Shown: piece after piece, positions 22,826 through 33,201 of the stretch
Position numbering within the stretch: the stretch's first letter is position 1
How the letters are laid out: each line of letters opens with the position of its first letter
Assembly (NCBI GenBank): GCA_022661535.1
Contig: JAKULF010000005.1
Location: forward strand, 1,426,001 to 1,490,000
DNA length: 64,000 nt
Origin: Eutypa lata
Lineage: Eukaryota > Ascomycota > Sordariomycetes > Xylariales > Diatrypaceae
Direction of reading: 5' to 3'
Notes under the pieces: generated by a model
Databases searched by the model: none
What the model saw: the letters and a program-made list of their open reading frames with translations, nothing else
Told to the model about the DNA's origin: nothing
Position numbers and translations under genes: made by a program

Positions 22826-23450
22826 GGTGGACAAGAATCTCGAGGATGATATGAAGCTAGACGAAATAGGTGGCGTATAGAATTGGTAGGCCTGATTTGT
22901 CACAGTTCTCAATGTCCTCCCGGTGCTGATAGGTCGTAGTATCATGCTAGTCTCGGAAGATCCAAGCAGTCTATGTCCGGAGACTTCGAATACAGGTAGA
23001 ATATGTAATTCTTTGATGGAAATTTGATGGAAAGGATCCCGAGATTCTGGGCTTCGAGTGGTGATGGTGAGACTATTCATCCGCATCTGACCATATCTAG
23101 CTCTAGACGTGGGGTTTCGGGCCCAAGGATGTGGGGGAGGGGTCTACTTACCTGCTGGATTTATAGCTAATTCTTGGCACCCATTGCTATATAAATATAC
23201 AAATCTTACTGGTCAATTCAATTCCAAATGAGCTGCGACGTGGTGGGGTAATTTTTCTTTCCCTTACATACAATGTACCTATGTAAGTACACAGAAATTC
23301 AGAACTATTTGATGTAGGCACTTCAGTGAAGGGGCATATCCGAGGTATATTGATATTTTAGAATGTGCCTAGCTGTATGACTGTCTTGTAACTTATAGTT
23401 ACTCTATTCTACAAGGAAACAGGTGAAAACTAGTAAACCTTCCAGTCTTC
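22826..23450. promoter_or_regulatory. Upstream of the hydrolase gene, possible leader exon
   Basis: The minus strand is open from 23086 into the hydrolase start, so part of 22826-22945 may encode an alternative N-terminus. The rest, AT-rich, is promoter and the downstream end of the acetyltransferase gene. Confidence 0.4.
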
Positions 23451-24200
23451 TTACTTCCCGCCGCGCAACTCTGCCCGGATCTGCTCTAAAGTCTTGATTT
23501 GCTTTCCGCCCTTAAAATTCTCCGGATCAAGCCACTTCTCGAGGGCCGCGCCCACGCCGCCATCGGCCCACTCCTCGTCCGTGACGGAATACCAGGCGGT
23601 GTCGCGGTTCCTGGCGCGGACGATGCGGTGCTGGCGGAAGAGGCCCTCGTAGACGAACCCGAGCCTCTCGGCGGCGCGGCGGCTCGGCCGGTTCAGGGCG
23701 TCGCACTTCCACTCGACGCGGCGGTAGCCCAGGCCCTCGAAGGCGTGGCGCATCATGAGGCCCAGCACCTCCGTGGCCTCGGTCGTGCGCTGCAGCGCCG
23801 CCGGCGCGAACGTCACGAACCCGATCTCGACCGAGCGGTGCGCCGGCTCGATGTTCAGGTACGAGATGAACCCCACCGGCGTGCCGGCTTTGGCGCCACT
23901 CGTCCCCGGGAGGTCGCGCTTCGGTATGATGGTGTAGAAGACCGGGTCCGTCGACGCCTGGTGTGGCTCCAGGTGCTCGGTGAACTGCGAGAGCGAATCG
24001 AAGTCGCCGGAGCTCGGCTTCGGCATGTATGTCCATACGACGGAGTGGGACGGCCCGCATAGCTGCTCGAATAGAGCTGGCGCGTGCGCGGAGGCGGAGA
24101 GAGGCGTTAGGGTCACATACTGGCCTTCGATGTCCCGCCGCTCTGGTCGCTGCGCTGGCCGCGGGTCGACAGGGGCGCCGACAGGAGGTCTTTCGGACAT
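23451..24200 (-). CDS. GNAT-family N-acetyltransferase (RimJ/RimL-like)
   Basis: Single exon, 249 aa, predicted soluble. It has the RimJ/RimL-type GNAT layout: an early block GQYVTLTPLSAS, PVGFISYLNIEP in the central strands, and EIGFVTFAPALQRTTEATEV leading to LMMRHAFEGLGYRRVEWKCD, then NRPSRRAAERLGFVYEGLFR. The last block, with an N..S..A...LGF..EG pattern, is the family's acetyl-CoA-side helix and strand. The product should acetylate an amine (protein N-terminus, amino acid or small molecule); the substrate cannot be read. The gene is more GC-rich than its surroundings, which is why other frames also stay open. ATG at 24200 lies just before the first conserved block. Close fungal homologues are common; I do not give a symbol. 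Confidence 0.9.
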   Translation of the reverse strand: MSERPPVGAPVDPRPAQRPERRDIEGQYVTLTPLSASAHAPALFEQLCGPSHSVVWTYMPKPSSGDFDSLSQFTEHLEPHQASTDPVFYTIIPKRDLPGTSGAKAGTPVGFISYLNIEPAHRSVEIGFVTFAPAALQRTTEATEVLGLMMRHAFEGLGYRRVEWKCDALNRPSRRAAERLGFVYEGLFRQHRIVRARNRDTAWYSVTDEEWADGGVGAALEKWLDPENFKGGKQIKTLEQIRAELRGGK

Positions 24201-24924
24201 GGTGATGGTAGGTAACTATCTAGCTGCTCGTAAAGAATTCCGGGATGATGTCTGCTAAGCTAAGGACAGCTCAGCAGCATTGTGTGTGTAGCTACTAGCA
24301 GTATAGTTTTCTCATATAAGCTGATGCGATGTGATGTCTACCATTGCCTGTGATGTGTTGCTGCATGCGCCGTTTCCTGCATATAAATATGTAAGCCTAC
24401 ATATGAGACCCATCTGCAAGGAGTCAATTATAGGGCTGGACTATGAGTCAGTCAATGCAGGGACATGGGTGTAAGACCATTATATTATCTAGACATCTAT
24501 TCCTAGCGTCCGATGACGGGCTCTGCAGCCTGCCATCGTCATCGAGGGAGGGTTTCAAAAAGGCGCCATTCTACTCCATCGTGCTTAATTGTGAGAGAAG
24601 AATATCATTCATGGTTAGGTAGATTGGCACGTCTTTCGCATAGGACTTCCTAATTCGTTATTAGGTATCTACTTAAGTCTCCACTTCCTATGAAAGCATA
24701 ACTAGGGAGGAAACCCCGAGAATCAGTACGGCTTTCGATTCCGACAGAACATGGGTGAATAATTGCTTATTGACCTTCAGTGACGGCAAGTCTTATTCGT
24801 CGTAGAATGTAGTATAAGTACCTAGGCATCGAGCTCCACCTGGATAATATGTAATTTGGGACATAGCGTAGTTCTGGTTTTCTATATGATTAAGTCTGCA
24901 GCATAAAATAACCATACTCCAAGT
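24201..24924. other. Spacer, no gene seen
   Basis: AT-rich sequence between two minus-strand genes: promoter of the GNAT gene and 3' end of THI6. No conserved frame. Confidence 0.5.
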
Positions 24925-27227
24925 CTAAGACGCAGGTAGAATAGTAACCTTCGCTCTACTTAACCACGAAAGAGCTCCCCTAACCGTAGCTTTGCGAACA
25001 CTGTGCAACTCGTCCAAAAATGCCGGGACGAATGTGCCGGGCCCTTCCACGGTGATGCGCTCCGCCGCGATCTCCGCCGCGATGTTGTAGTGGAGCAGGG
25101 CGGCGACGACGGCCGTGAGCCTGTTGTTGTTGTTGCTACCACCAGACGCTGCAGAGATGTAGGCCGAGATGGTCGTGCCCAGACAGCACCCCGTGCCCGT
25201 CACCATGCCGAGATACTCGTGGCCGTTGTCGATTGCAAGCACGACATTGCCATCTGTGACATAATCCGTCTTTCCCGTCATCACGACGATGTTCTTGCGC
25301 AGGGTTGCGAGGCCCCGGATCGCGGCGCCCAGTTTCTGTATGTCGCTATCTCCCGGCCCGCTGTCGACGCCGCGCTGCTGCGGTGCGCTGGCGGAGTCGG
25401 TGCCGGTGGCCGCGATACACGATAGGATCTCCGACTGGTTGCCCTTCAGCACGTCTATGTAGCCGCCGCCGAGGATGGTCTTCGTGGCGGAACGCCGGAC
25501 GGCTGTGGCTCCGGCGCTGTAACGTGGGACAGATAGTTTGTTAGTTTAGCTAGCTCCTTTACACGTAAAGTTATACCTCGTATCTCTCTTTTCGTAGAAT
25601 TCCAATACATTATGAAGTTACATGCGCTTGAATACCCGCATATACATACATGCACAGCTCAATCGAAACGTGAAGCAACAGGAAGAGAACATAAAGGAGG
25701 GGGATAGCAACTCACCCAACAGGATCAAAAACAACCGGCCTCCCTACGTTGTTGTACGCCCGGAGAGCCCTGAGGTAGTTAGTCAGGCCGTCGGGCGTGA
25801 CGGTTCCCATATTGACGACGAGGGCGCTGCCGGGGATGCGGGCGAGGTCGGCGGCCTCCTCGCCGTAGTTCGCCATGATGGGGCTAGCGCCGACGGCGAG
25901 CGCTACGTTGGCCGCCAGGTTCTGCACCACGAGGTTCGTCATGTTGTGCGAGAGCGGCTTCTGGGCGTCGACGGCGCGGACGAGGTCCGGGACGCCTGCT
26001 AATATCGTCTCGGGGTCTCCTCCTTCTCGTCTGCTAGCGGCGGACGAGGAGTAGACGGGGAGTGGTGGTGCTGGTAGTGATCGTGGTGCGAACGACGGGG
26101 GCGTCTTCACGAGCCGTAGGAGATCTCGCGCTGATGCCTCTGGGTCCGCCGAGCCCATGATGGCGCTCACGACTGCCACGCCGTCCAGTGAGTGGCCTTC
26201 CCCTGGTGGGTTGCTGCTCTGCCATACCACGCGCGATGTGTTGGTCGCATTGATCCCGCCGATGCAAACTGTCTTTACCGGGGAGTCATGAGGGATCCGG
26301 AGTAGGATCTGCTGCAGCCCGTCGACGCCGATTACGCTCTTCGTGTTCTCCTTTCTTTTGGTTTCGAGTATATTTGTTAGTGGTAAAGTCTACGGGAGAA
26401 TGCAGTCTCTGAGTGCCAAGGGGTATATTTAAAGAAGAAGCTCAGCTGCATCTCGAGAAGATGGTTATACGGAAGTGAAAGGGCAAAAAATAAGAAGAAA
26501 AGGGGGAAAGGCTTACGTCGGCGTCGCAAACACTGTCCCTATGCCCAGGTAGTCGGCTCCGCCCCTAACCGCCTCCTGCATCTCCTCAACATTGCTGACC
26601 GTGACTCCAATAATCTTGTCTTCTCCAAGGAGCTTGCGCGCAGTTGCTAGGTCTGAGATAGTAATCGTGTCAGCCAGTCAGTTCGAACAGCATCCCACGA
26701 TCAAACAATTAATACCTGCTTCATTCAAGGTCTCGTTCCTCTTCCTACCTATACTATATACACCACCTCTCAAATAGGGCCATACATATCTCTTCCTATA
26801 CAGGCACAAAACCCCCCCTTTAAACACCAGCTCACTCACACCCCCGTAAATCGATACATCCAAAAGCTCGGGGAAAATAGAAGAGAAAGGGGAAAAAACG
26901 CCAAAACATACCAAGATCATCCTGCCCTATATGGATACCCTCGCACCCAACAGCAAGCGCGACATCAACGCGATCATTAACGAGCAGCGGGACGCCGAAG
27001 CGGCGGGTGACGGCGTGGAGGCGGCGGGCGGTCCGGACAAGGGCGCCGGTGTCGCCTTCCTTGTCGCGGAACTGGACGCAGGTGGCGCCGCCGCGGAGGG
27101 CGGCCTCGACCGTGGCGCAGAGCTTGTCTTCGATTGTCTCCTGCTCCGTGCCGTTGGCGCCTAGGATCGCCGGCGTCGAGTCCGTCACTAGGTAGAGGGT
27201 GTAGTCTACTTCTTGCTTCCTGGTCAT
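24925..27227 (-). CDS. THI6: Bifunctional thiamine-phosphate pyrophosphorylase / hydroxyethylthiazole kinase
   Basis: Four exons (27227-26912, 26652-26517, 26354-25716, 25516-24925) give 560 aa. The N-terminal half joins HMP-PP to HET-P to make thiamine phosphate: [19 protein letters not shown] (residues about 51-61), [20 protein letters not shown] (98-104), [20 protein letters not shown] across the exon 2/3 junction, and GIGGIN-like CIGGINATN. The C-terminal half phosphorylates hydroxyethylthiazole: [35 protein letters not shown] across the exon 3/4 junction, LKGNQSEI, and the anion-hole and catalytic Cys motif TGTGC near residue 474. All three junctions keep phase. The introns (259, 162 and 199 nt) are long compared with the other genes here. 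I looked for a TPP-riboswitch core in them and saw none. The start at 27227 directly precedes the first synthase strand. Confidence 0.96.
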
Positions 27228-28052
27228 ATTTCCTCTTTTTTTTTTTTCTCTTTCTTCTAGGACCAAATTAGGTAAGTGTTTAAGTATGGTGGGCCCCCTT
27301 TTCTTTTCTCTCACTTTCTAACTAAGTAGTTAGTAGGTTATGTAGGTATTCCGTTCTAAGGGGTCTCTATTTCGTTTTCTCTGTTTTCTTCTTTATTGTC
27401 GGGCCTATTTATTACTATAGGATGACCTCATCGGACGTCCAATTGACAAGGGTGGTGGGCTCAGTGACAGCAGCTGAGCAGCTGGGCTGCGGCTGTGGTA
27501 ATAATGATAACTTACTAATTACATGTATGAGGTTTACTTGTTACAGTGAGGCTTTTATGTAATTAGCGGGTCTACTTACTTGGCGTCTTCCGCTTCGATT
27601 CAAGGGAGCTTTACTGACCACCGCTTCGGAATAGTGCTAACGTGTACGCTATAACTATCATCATTAGCATCAATTAGTAAATAGGTAGTCAAGTACGTAA
27701 CGTATAAGGATCTACCTAGGTACCTGATGTAACAACATCTTATGGGACCATAGTGTACCCTGATTAGTGCGCGGATAACTTTCTACGGGAAATTTATCAC
27801 AACTACGGTTATTATGTAGTTACAAAATGTTTTAATACGATTCTCTTGGACTTGTTGAGTAACTTTCTTTTTTTTCTTTTAATTCGTCTCTCTCTCCAAC
27901 TACTTATTAAAAGTAGCAAGAACCAGGTAATTGGCGAGTAATGCAAAGCAAGCACGTACTAATTAGCCTCCAGGAGAGGTTGTTCTGTTCTGTTGCGTCT
28001 TTCGATATAAATGGCGATCCTGGCTGAAGAAAACAAAAGAATATTCATTTAA
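27228..28052. promoter_or_regulatory. THI6 upstream region
   Basis: This 825-bp spacer lies between tandem minus-strand genes and must include the THI6 promoter and the 3' end of the next gene. T-rich runs lie immediately upstream of the THI6 ATG (27228-27250 on the plus strand). No gene seen. Confidence 0.5.
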
Positions 28053-30000
28053 TCATTCCGCTGTTGCTGCTGATGTTCGAGTCTTGGTCGAAGCTGGGTT
28101 CATCCAGGAGAAAGCAGAGGCTCCGCCCACTGGATTGGCAGAGGTGCGCGGAGTGCTAGGCGTGCTACGACCACCTTCACGGGGCGTTGGGTTTGACGTC
28201 GGCTTCGAGTCTGCGCTTATGCTAACTGCTCGCTTCGACTCCCATCGAATCGTGTTGCTAGCACTGCTACTGTTCTCAAGCCCCCCTTGACTCTTGCGCC
28301 GAACCTCACTACCGCTGGTTTTCGGTGGAGGTGGTTCGTAAGCTGCTCCTGTTCGTGCCGAGGATGAAGTACTGGACCTCATCGGCTTCAGAACCTTCAT
28401 GTTACGTCCCGATCGTGCAGGTGGCTGGTACCCACTCAGTGGTGCGTTCTCCTTCTGCTCGATGCCATTTATAGCAGCACCCTGGCGCCAGGAGTTCCAA
28501 ATCCCACTTGCCGCCGAAGGCCGACGCGTACTCTCTCCGGAATTGTCGCTCGGCTGGGTCCCGTGCCCCTTCACTGAGGATTCAGAGCCTCCCATATCCC
28601 TATCTTGGCGCTCACTCTCACCACCGCTCTCAGACAAGTTGCTTGCTCCAACGTTTCCAGTCGATTTGGTCAGGCGTTCCGAAGATAGAGTTGCCATTTC
28701 CTGTGGATCTTCATCGCTCTGCGTGTCTTTTGTCTGGGCCGTCTCGTTGACGCTAGTGTTCGTCGGCTGTTGCTTCGGCTCGCCCAAAACGAAGGGTCGC
28801 GCCGTAGCATTCAGCTTTGGCTTCTCAGGAAATACCACCATAGTGCGGATGTGCTTGAACACTCCATTATCCTCGGGTCGCACAAACGGGATTGATAATT
28901 TCTCGCGATCGTTGCTGTAAAGGGTCAATCGGTTCTGGGAAAAGAGAACATCGGCAGAGTGTTCCCTCAAAGTCTCGCTGCCAATGAAGATGCGAATGCC
29001 CTTTTTAGCTTCGGGATTGTCTGGTTGATCCATGCCCACCACTTCGAACGTAGCCATGAGACTTGGCATCTGAGGTGCTGGACTGATACCCCGGGAGCTC
29101 GAATGTGATACTGTAGCCTCAGTGAGATAAACAGGTAAGCGGATTCGATGGACACCATCCAGATCTCTATGGATATCATCGACCAAATCCAATTCCTTGA
29201 TTAGAGAGTACTCAAGTACCGATCTCTGAGAGCCAGTGCAGATATCGGCGTACAGGAGAGTATCATGTGCAAAGTTGGCAGTGAGCCAGCATCGAATAAT
29301 CGATGGCACGGAGCCCAACACGAAAAAGCTGGGAGGCGGTTCCGGGATACCAATTGGAGAGTCATCCTCATGGCCCCCTGGCGTGAAAGTAGTATCCAGA
29401 CCAAGGCTGCTTCCACGACCAGAAGCTACGGAGTGGTGAGAATGAACCGAATGCACCGAGTGGCCAGCGGAACTGTGTCGACCGTCCGATTTATGGGAAA
29501 GTGAACGTTCCATCATGCCGTGGTTACCAAGGACGCTTCCAGGTCTTATCGGACCAAAATCACTCGATTGCCGGCCATTCTGCGCCCAGCTGGAGCCTTG
29601 CAAAGCACTCTCGTCGAAGCGAACGCTGTTGGCTCTGGAAGCTGCACCGCGTCTCGTTGGTTCATCCTCGGCGTCGAGGTGTAGACTACCAATCAGACTC
29701 TGCCCTTGTTCCTCGAAGTTGTCGAAAATGTCGCTCGGGGGCATTTGCAGAGGACCTGTATATATATGTTAAGACTAGTCATTAAGAGAAGGGCGTGAAA
29801 GGCGAACCATGTTGTGGTGTGCCGCCTAGCGCACTCGGAAAGGGGGAATTCCAAGCAGATTTGATAGCGGCGTCATCTGCCTGACGCTTCTCCAAGCGAG
29901 ACAGTCTTTCGGCATGGCCATTTTGCACAATCTGCATTTGCTTAACGTCCATCTGGACGCTGTAGAGTTCGTCCCGAGTGGCTGGATAGCGAGGATCCAT
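28053..30000 (-). CDS. Conserved ascomycete protein with a retropepsin-like segment
   Basis: Two exons (30000-29808, 29755-28053) give 631 aa. Residues 1-50 are charged with an Ile/Leu-spaced helix (QMDVKQMQIVQNGHAERLSR), a possible short coiled coil. Residues 70-205 are low-complexity, with many Ser and His (HSVHSVHSHHSVASG). Residues about 208-360 look like a folded domain: LLYADICTGSQRSVLEYSL (about 231-249) and IRIFIGSETLREHSADVLFS (about 318-337), followed by LTLYSNDREKLSIPF. Their order and spacing resemble the first and second halves of a retroviral-type aspartic protease fold, but D-T/S-G is replaced by C-T-G. The rest (360-631) is Ser/Thr/Pro-rich and probably disordered. The protein is widely conserved in filamentous ascomycetes as far as I know; function unknown. 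The intron donor GTTCGC is unusual but is the only GT before the stop. An extra upstream exon cannot be excluded. Confidence 0.8.
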
Positions 30001-31371
30001 TCCCAGCCTTACAATAATAGCACTTACTTCCGGGCCCAAGTCGATTTAGCGAGTTAAACGGATCAACCGAGTTTGAATTGTCTTGAAAAGCCGGATAGGA
30101 CTAATTTTGAGGTTACGGAGTCGGCAAGATTAGGTAGACAGCGAAGAGCCCATGTAACAACAACTCATATCATTGACCACGAACACCAAGAACAAGGTTG
30201 GCGCCCATCGACTTATAATCTCAAGCGACAAATGATACCCTTGTCTCGTCGTTCGCTTCCTTGCAATCGTGCCTGTGACCTCGGGCTACCGCTAGTATTC
30301 AATTAATGGGGTCCAGCAGCACCTCCGCATCGCAAAGGACCAAATGGTCTCTTCACGAATTGTGTGTCGTGTTGTACCCCTTCCTCTCTTTTTCCCTTGT
30401 AGTTTCACAGTTCGGTGGGGTTGAACGAAAAAGCAGCTCGAACCAGGACGTCAAAGCTCTAAGCAGGTCCTCCGAGCACAAACACGTAAGACAAGGGAGC
30501 GGGCAGTTATGTAGTCGTAACAGTCTCTTTCAAGCAACAGTAGGCGTCGAAAGCTCTGGGAGGGTTTCTCTAGGTAGGATCGGATATCCGTGGAGTGGCG
30601 GCGACTCGGTTTTGGTTTAGATGGAAGATGGAAGATGAAATTTCGAGAATACGAGGTGTTCTACGACTAAAGTAAATTTTGATTGCTAGTCCAAGGCAAT
30701 AGTTTTCTCTAAAAGATATATTGTCTATAAAGCCTCGAAGTAGGTGTGGGACAGATTATGGGATGTGTGCACAATTAAGATTAAGCTGTGTAGTGGTTAT
30801 TATCAAGTTGTCAGTGATGGGGATGAAATTGGAAATCTGGAGATGTGCTTTGCGAAGAGGATCTACCAGTTAAGGTGAGGAGGCGAAAAGTCTTGGTCTA
30901 TCAGAAGACTGATGGGTGTGTTTTTGATAGTACAATGGAATTCTAGAAGTCTGAGAGTGGAAGTTGATATTCCTGCATGTGTGTGAGGTGGAATGTAGGA
31001 ACGTTGTATGTAACTAAACAGAGGTAGGCTGTATGTGTGTAAGTAGGTATGTAGGTACCTACACAGCTACAACGGAGATAATTGGAGTACATGCAACATA
31101 CATGCATGTATGTATGGAAGTAAATGTACACTGATATGTATACTGTAAGCCGGCGTCAATCTCCACTACACCCACACTTTGAAGAGCCGGAACCAATAAT
31201 AAGCGGCTGGTCTGACAAGAAACTTAGGCCATTCAAGCTCTAGGGTGAGCCCACATGCACAAGAGGAAGAGTCTCCGTATGTAGAATCATTCAAGATATG
31301 CTTCTACCTTGTAATATTAGTTAATCGGAATACTGTCCCTCCAAGCTGTATCTATGTTGGAGTAAAACGTA
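30001..31371. promoter_or_regulatory. Spacer upstream of the retropepsin-like gene
   Basis: About 1.4 kb between tandem minus-strand genes. A GTAAGT at about 30022-30027 (minus strand) could be a donor for a 5' leader intron. Tracts of TACCTAC/TATGTACA words lie at 31020-31140. No gene recognised. Confidence 0.45.
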
Positions 31372-32363
31372 TCAGAGTGAACCAGGGTTCATCTTTCGCC
31401 ATTCTGGGAAGATGAAGCCTTCAGTCGACGCTGGGAATGGTCCGATATGAGGCTTGACGAGGTCAAAAAATACCTTGTATGCATCTCCGTTTATGTGCAG
31501 ACCGTCAGGGATAAGAATCTCAAGCGCTCCTCGTTTTCCTCCAGGATATCCCAGAGGTGGTCCGCTTGCATCAAAATCAGGAGTCATAGAGATGGCCTTA
31601 TCCATAATAGCTTTCTGCAAATCAATCAACACGACGCCCGGGACTGCGCCTGCTACTTGGCGAGCTGCCTCGGAGTATGAAGCGCTGACAGAGGCATGGC
31701 GAGTAACTTGTTTATGTCCGTAGCCCAGATCAAGCTGAGTCAAGCGGATCTCATCCAGCGGTGGAGGTGTAACCAACAAAATCTTAGGGTTATGAGCCTT
31801 GATCCGTTCATGAGTGATAATCTTGGTTAAGTTTTCCTTGTATTGCTCGATAGGGACCCCTTGAGCGTTGGTTGGGATGGGAAGAGCAGCGTCATTGGCT
31901 CCCAGCAGGACCAGCTGTGGTAATAATAGTTAGGACCTTCATTCTGCACATCGTATAAAATGTTTACAGCAAAGTTGGAGTGCAAAAACAGTACCACCAC
32001 TCACCAAGTATTCAATCTTGGGGCCAGAGGCGGAGAGAGGCGGAAATACCTCAGGTAGGATTTGAAGAGCATTCACAGTATTGTAGCCTGAAAACCCCCT
32101 ATTCACTACATCGAGGCGTCTAATCGCGTCTATGTTGGTTTAGTAAAAGATACGGTCTTCTTAAGAGACAAGGTCACCGAACATACAATCTTGAAGAGAA
32201 CCTTGGAATGAAAAGCCATCCTGTGGCCGACTAGAATGCTGTAAGAGTGAGTCCCCAAAGAGGACCACTTGATTGTATGGTTTCTATATTTATAATGGGT
32301 TAGAATTGGCTTTGCAGTGGGTTATACGCCAATGCATACTAAAAGCTAATAACTTACAGCCAT
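31372..32363 (-). CDS. SGNH/GDSL esterase, IAH1-like
   Basis: Four exons (32363-32358, 32283-32187, 32129-32005, 31914-31372) give 256 aa, similar in size to yeast isoamyl-acetate-hydrolysing esterase. The first exon is only six bases (Met-Ala). All four SGNH blocks are visible: GDSL with Ser14, GFSGYN (about residues 46-51), GANDAA with Asn83, and DGLH with Asp213/His216. The family hydrolyses short-chain esters; it is cytosolic, with no signal peptide seen. The splice junctions preserve frame and rebuild the conserved stretch LQDYAIRRLDVVNRGFSGYN across the exon 2/3 junction. The gene is divergent from UTP10. Confidence is high for the family and moderate for the exact substrate. Confidence 0.93.
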
Positions 32364-33201
32364 GGTGTAGGGACAATTGCATGTAATGTTTGGTGTTCTG
32401 AGTTGTAGAGGAGAGACTGCGAATAGAGGAGAACATGGTGTCGGCAAGAGCAATGAGCGGGCCAGCGGAAGTTTAGGCCAACTTACCTACCTAAGTAAGT
32501 AGATATTCTTACCTATGTGTTACCCAATAATGCAAATAAGAGGGAAACGACATTGAGGCAGTAGCGAGTTACTATTTGACCGAAATAGATCTAAGTATTC
32601 TTCTAGATATTCTTCTAGATAGATGCTCAGAGTTATATTAGAATATCATGAGGCTTTACTACTAGACGCCCAAATATATGGAAAGTACAAGTAATAATAC
32701 GTGGCTAGGACAGAGACCATGTAACAGGATTTCAACTTTTAATATACTCATATTATCTTACGCCTACAAAAGCACCTACAGAGCGCTATAACTTGTTATT
32801 GCAACCCAGTCGCAACGTGAGGGGCTTCAAAGTGTAAACCTGAATCTGAGATGGACTATGAAAAGTATAGAGGGGCAATGGTAAGCTAATGATGCAGGGA
32901 TCAAATACGTTAGCCGCACCCAATTAAGGTTATCAAGTCCTCTTCATTGGTCACATATCTTATCGTGATAATCCTAGTCGGTAAAACTGCCTCCGACCAA
33001 ATTTTAAGCTGGGAATCCAATGGCTCTAATAACTTTTTTATGCCATCCTCTAGTTTTGGTTAGGAAAAAAACAAGAAGAAAAAAGGTCAGCAGCTATTGG
33101 ACCAGGTTACTACGCCATTCAACTTGAGAAATCTGAGAAATTCAGCGCCTCCCTTTAGTGACAGATTATATGGATAGTGAAAGGAAACGAAATCCCATAA
33201 G
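32364..33201. promoter_or_regulatory. Divergent promoter region, esterase / UTP10
   Basis: An 838-bp spacer between divergent starts with TACCTACCTAAGTAAGTAG near 32484-32502 and AT-rich sequence. No further gene seen. Confidence 0.5.

Noticed and set aside
23499..24062. 187-codon plus-strand frame
   Set aside because: Shadow of the GC-rich GNAT gene; no family resemblance.
24925..27227. TPP riboswitch in THI6 introns
   Set aside because: I looked for the CTGAGA and ACCTGAT-type conserved core on the coding strand and did not find it.
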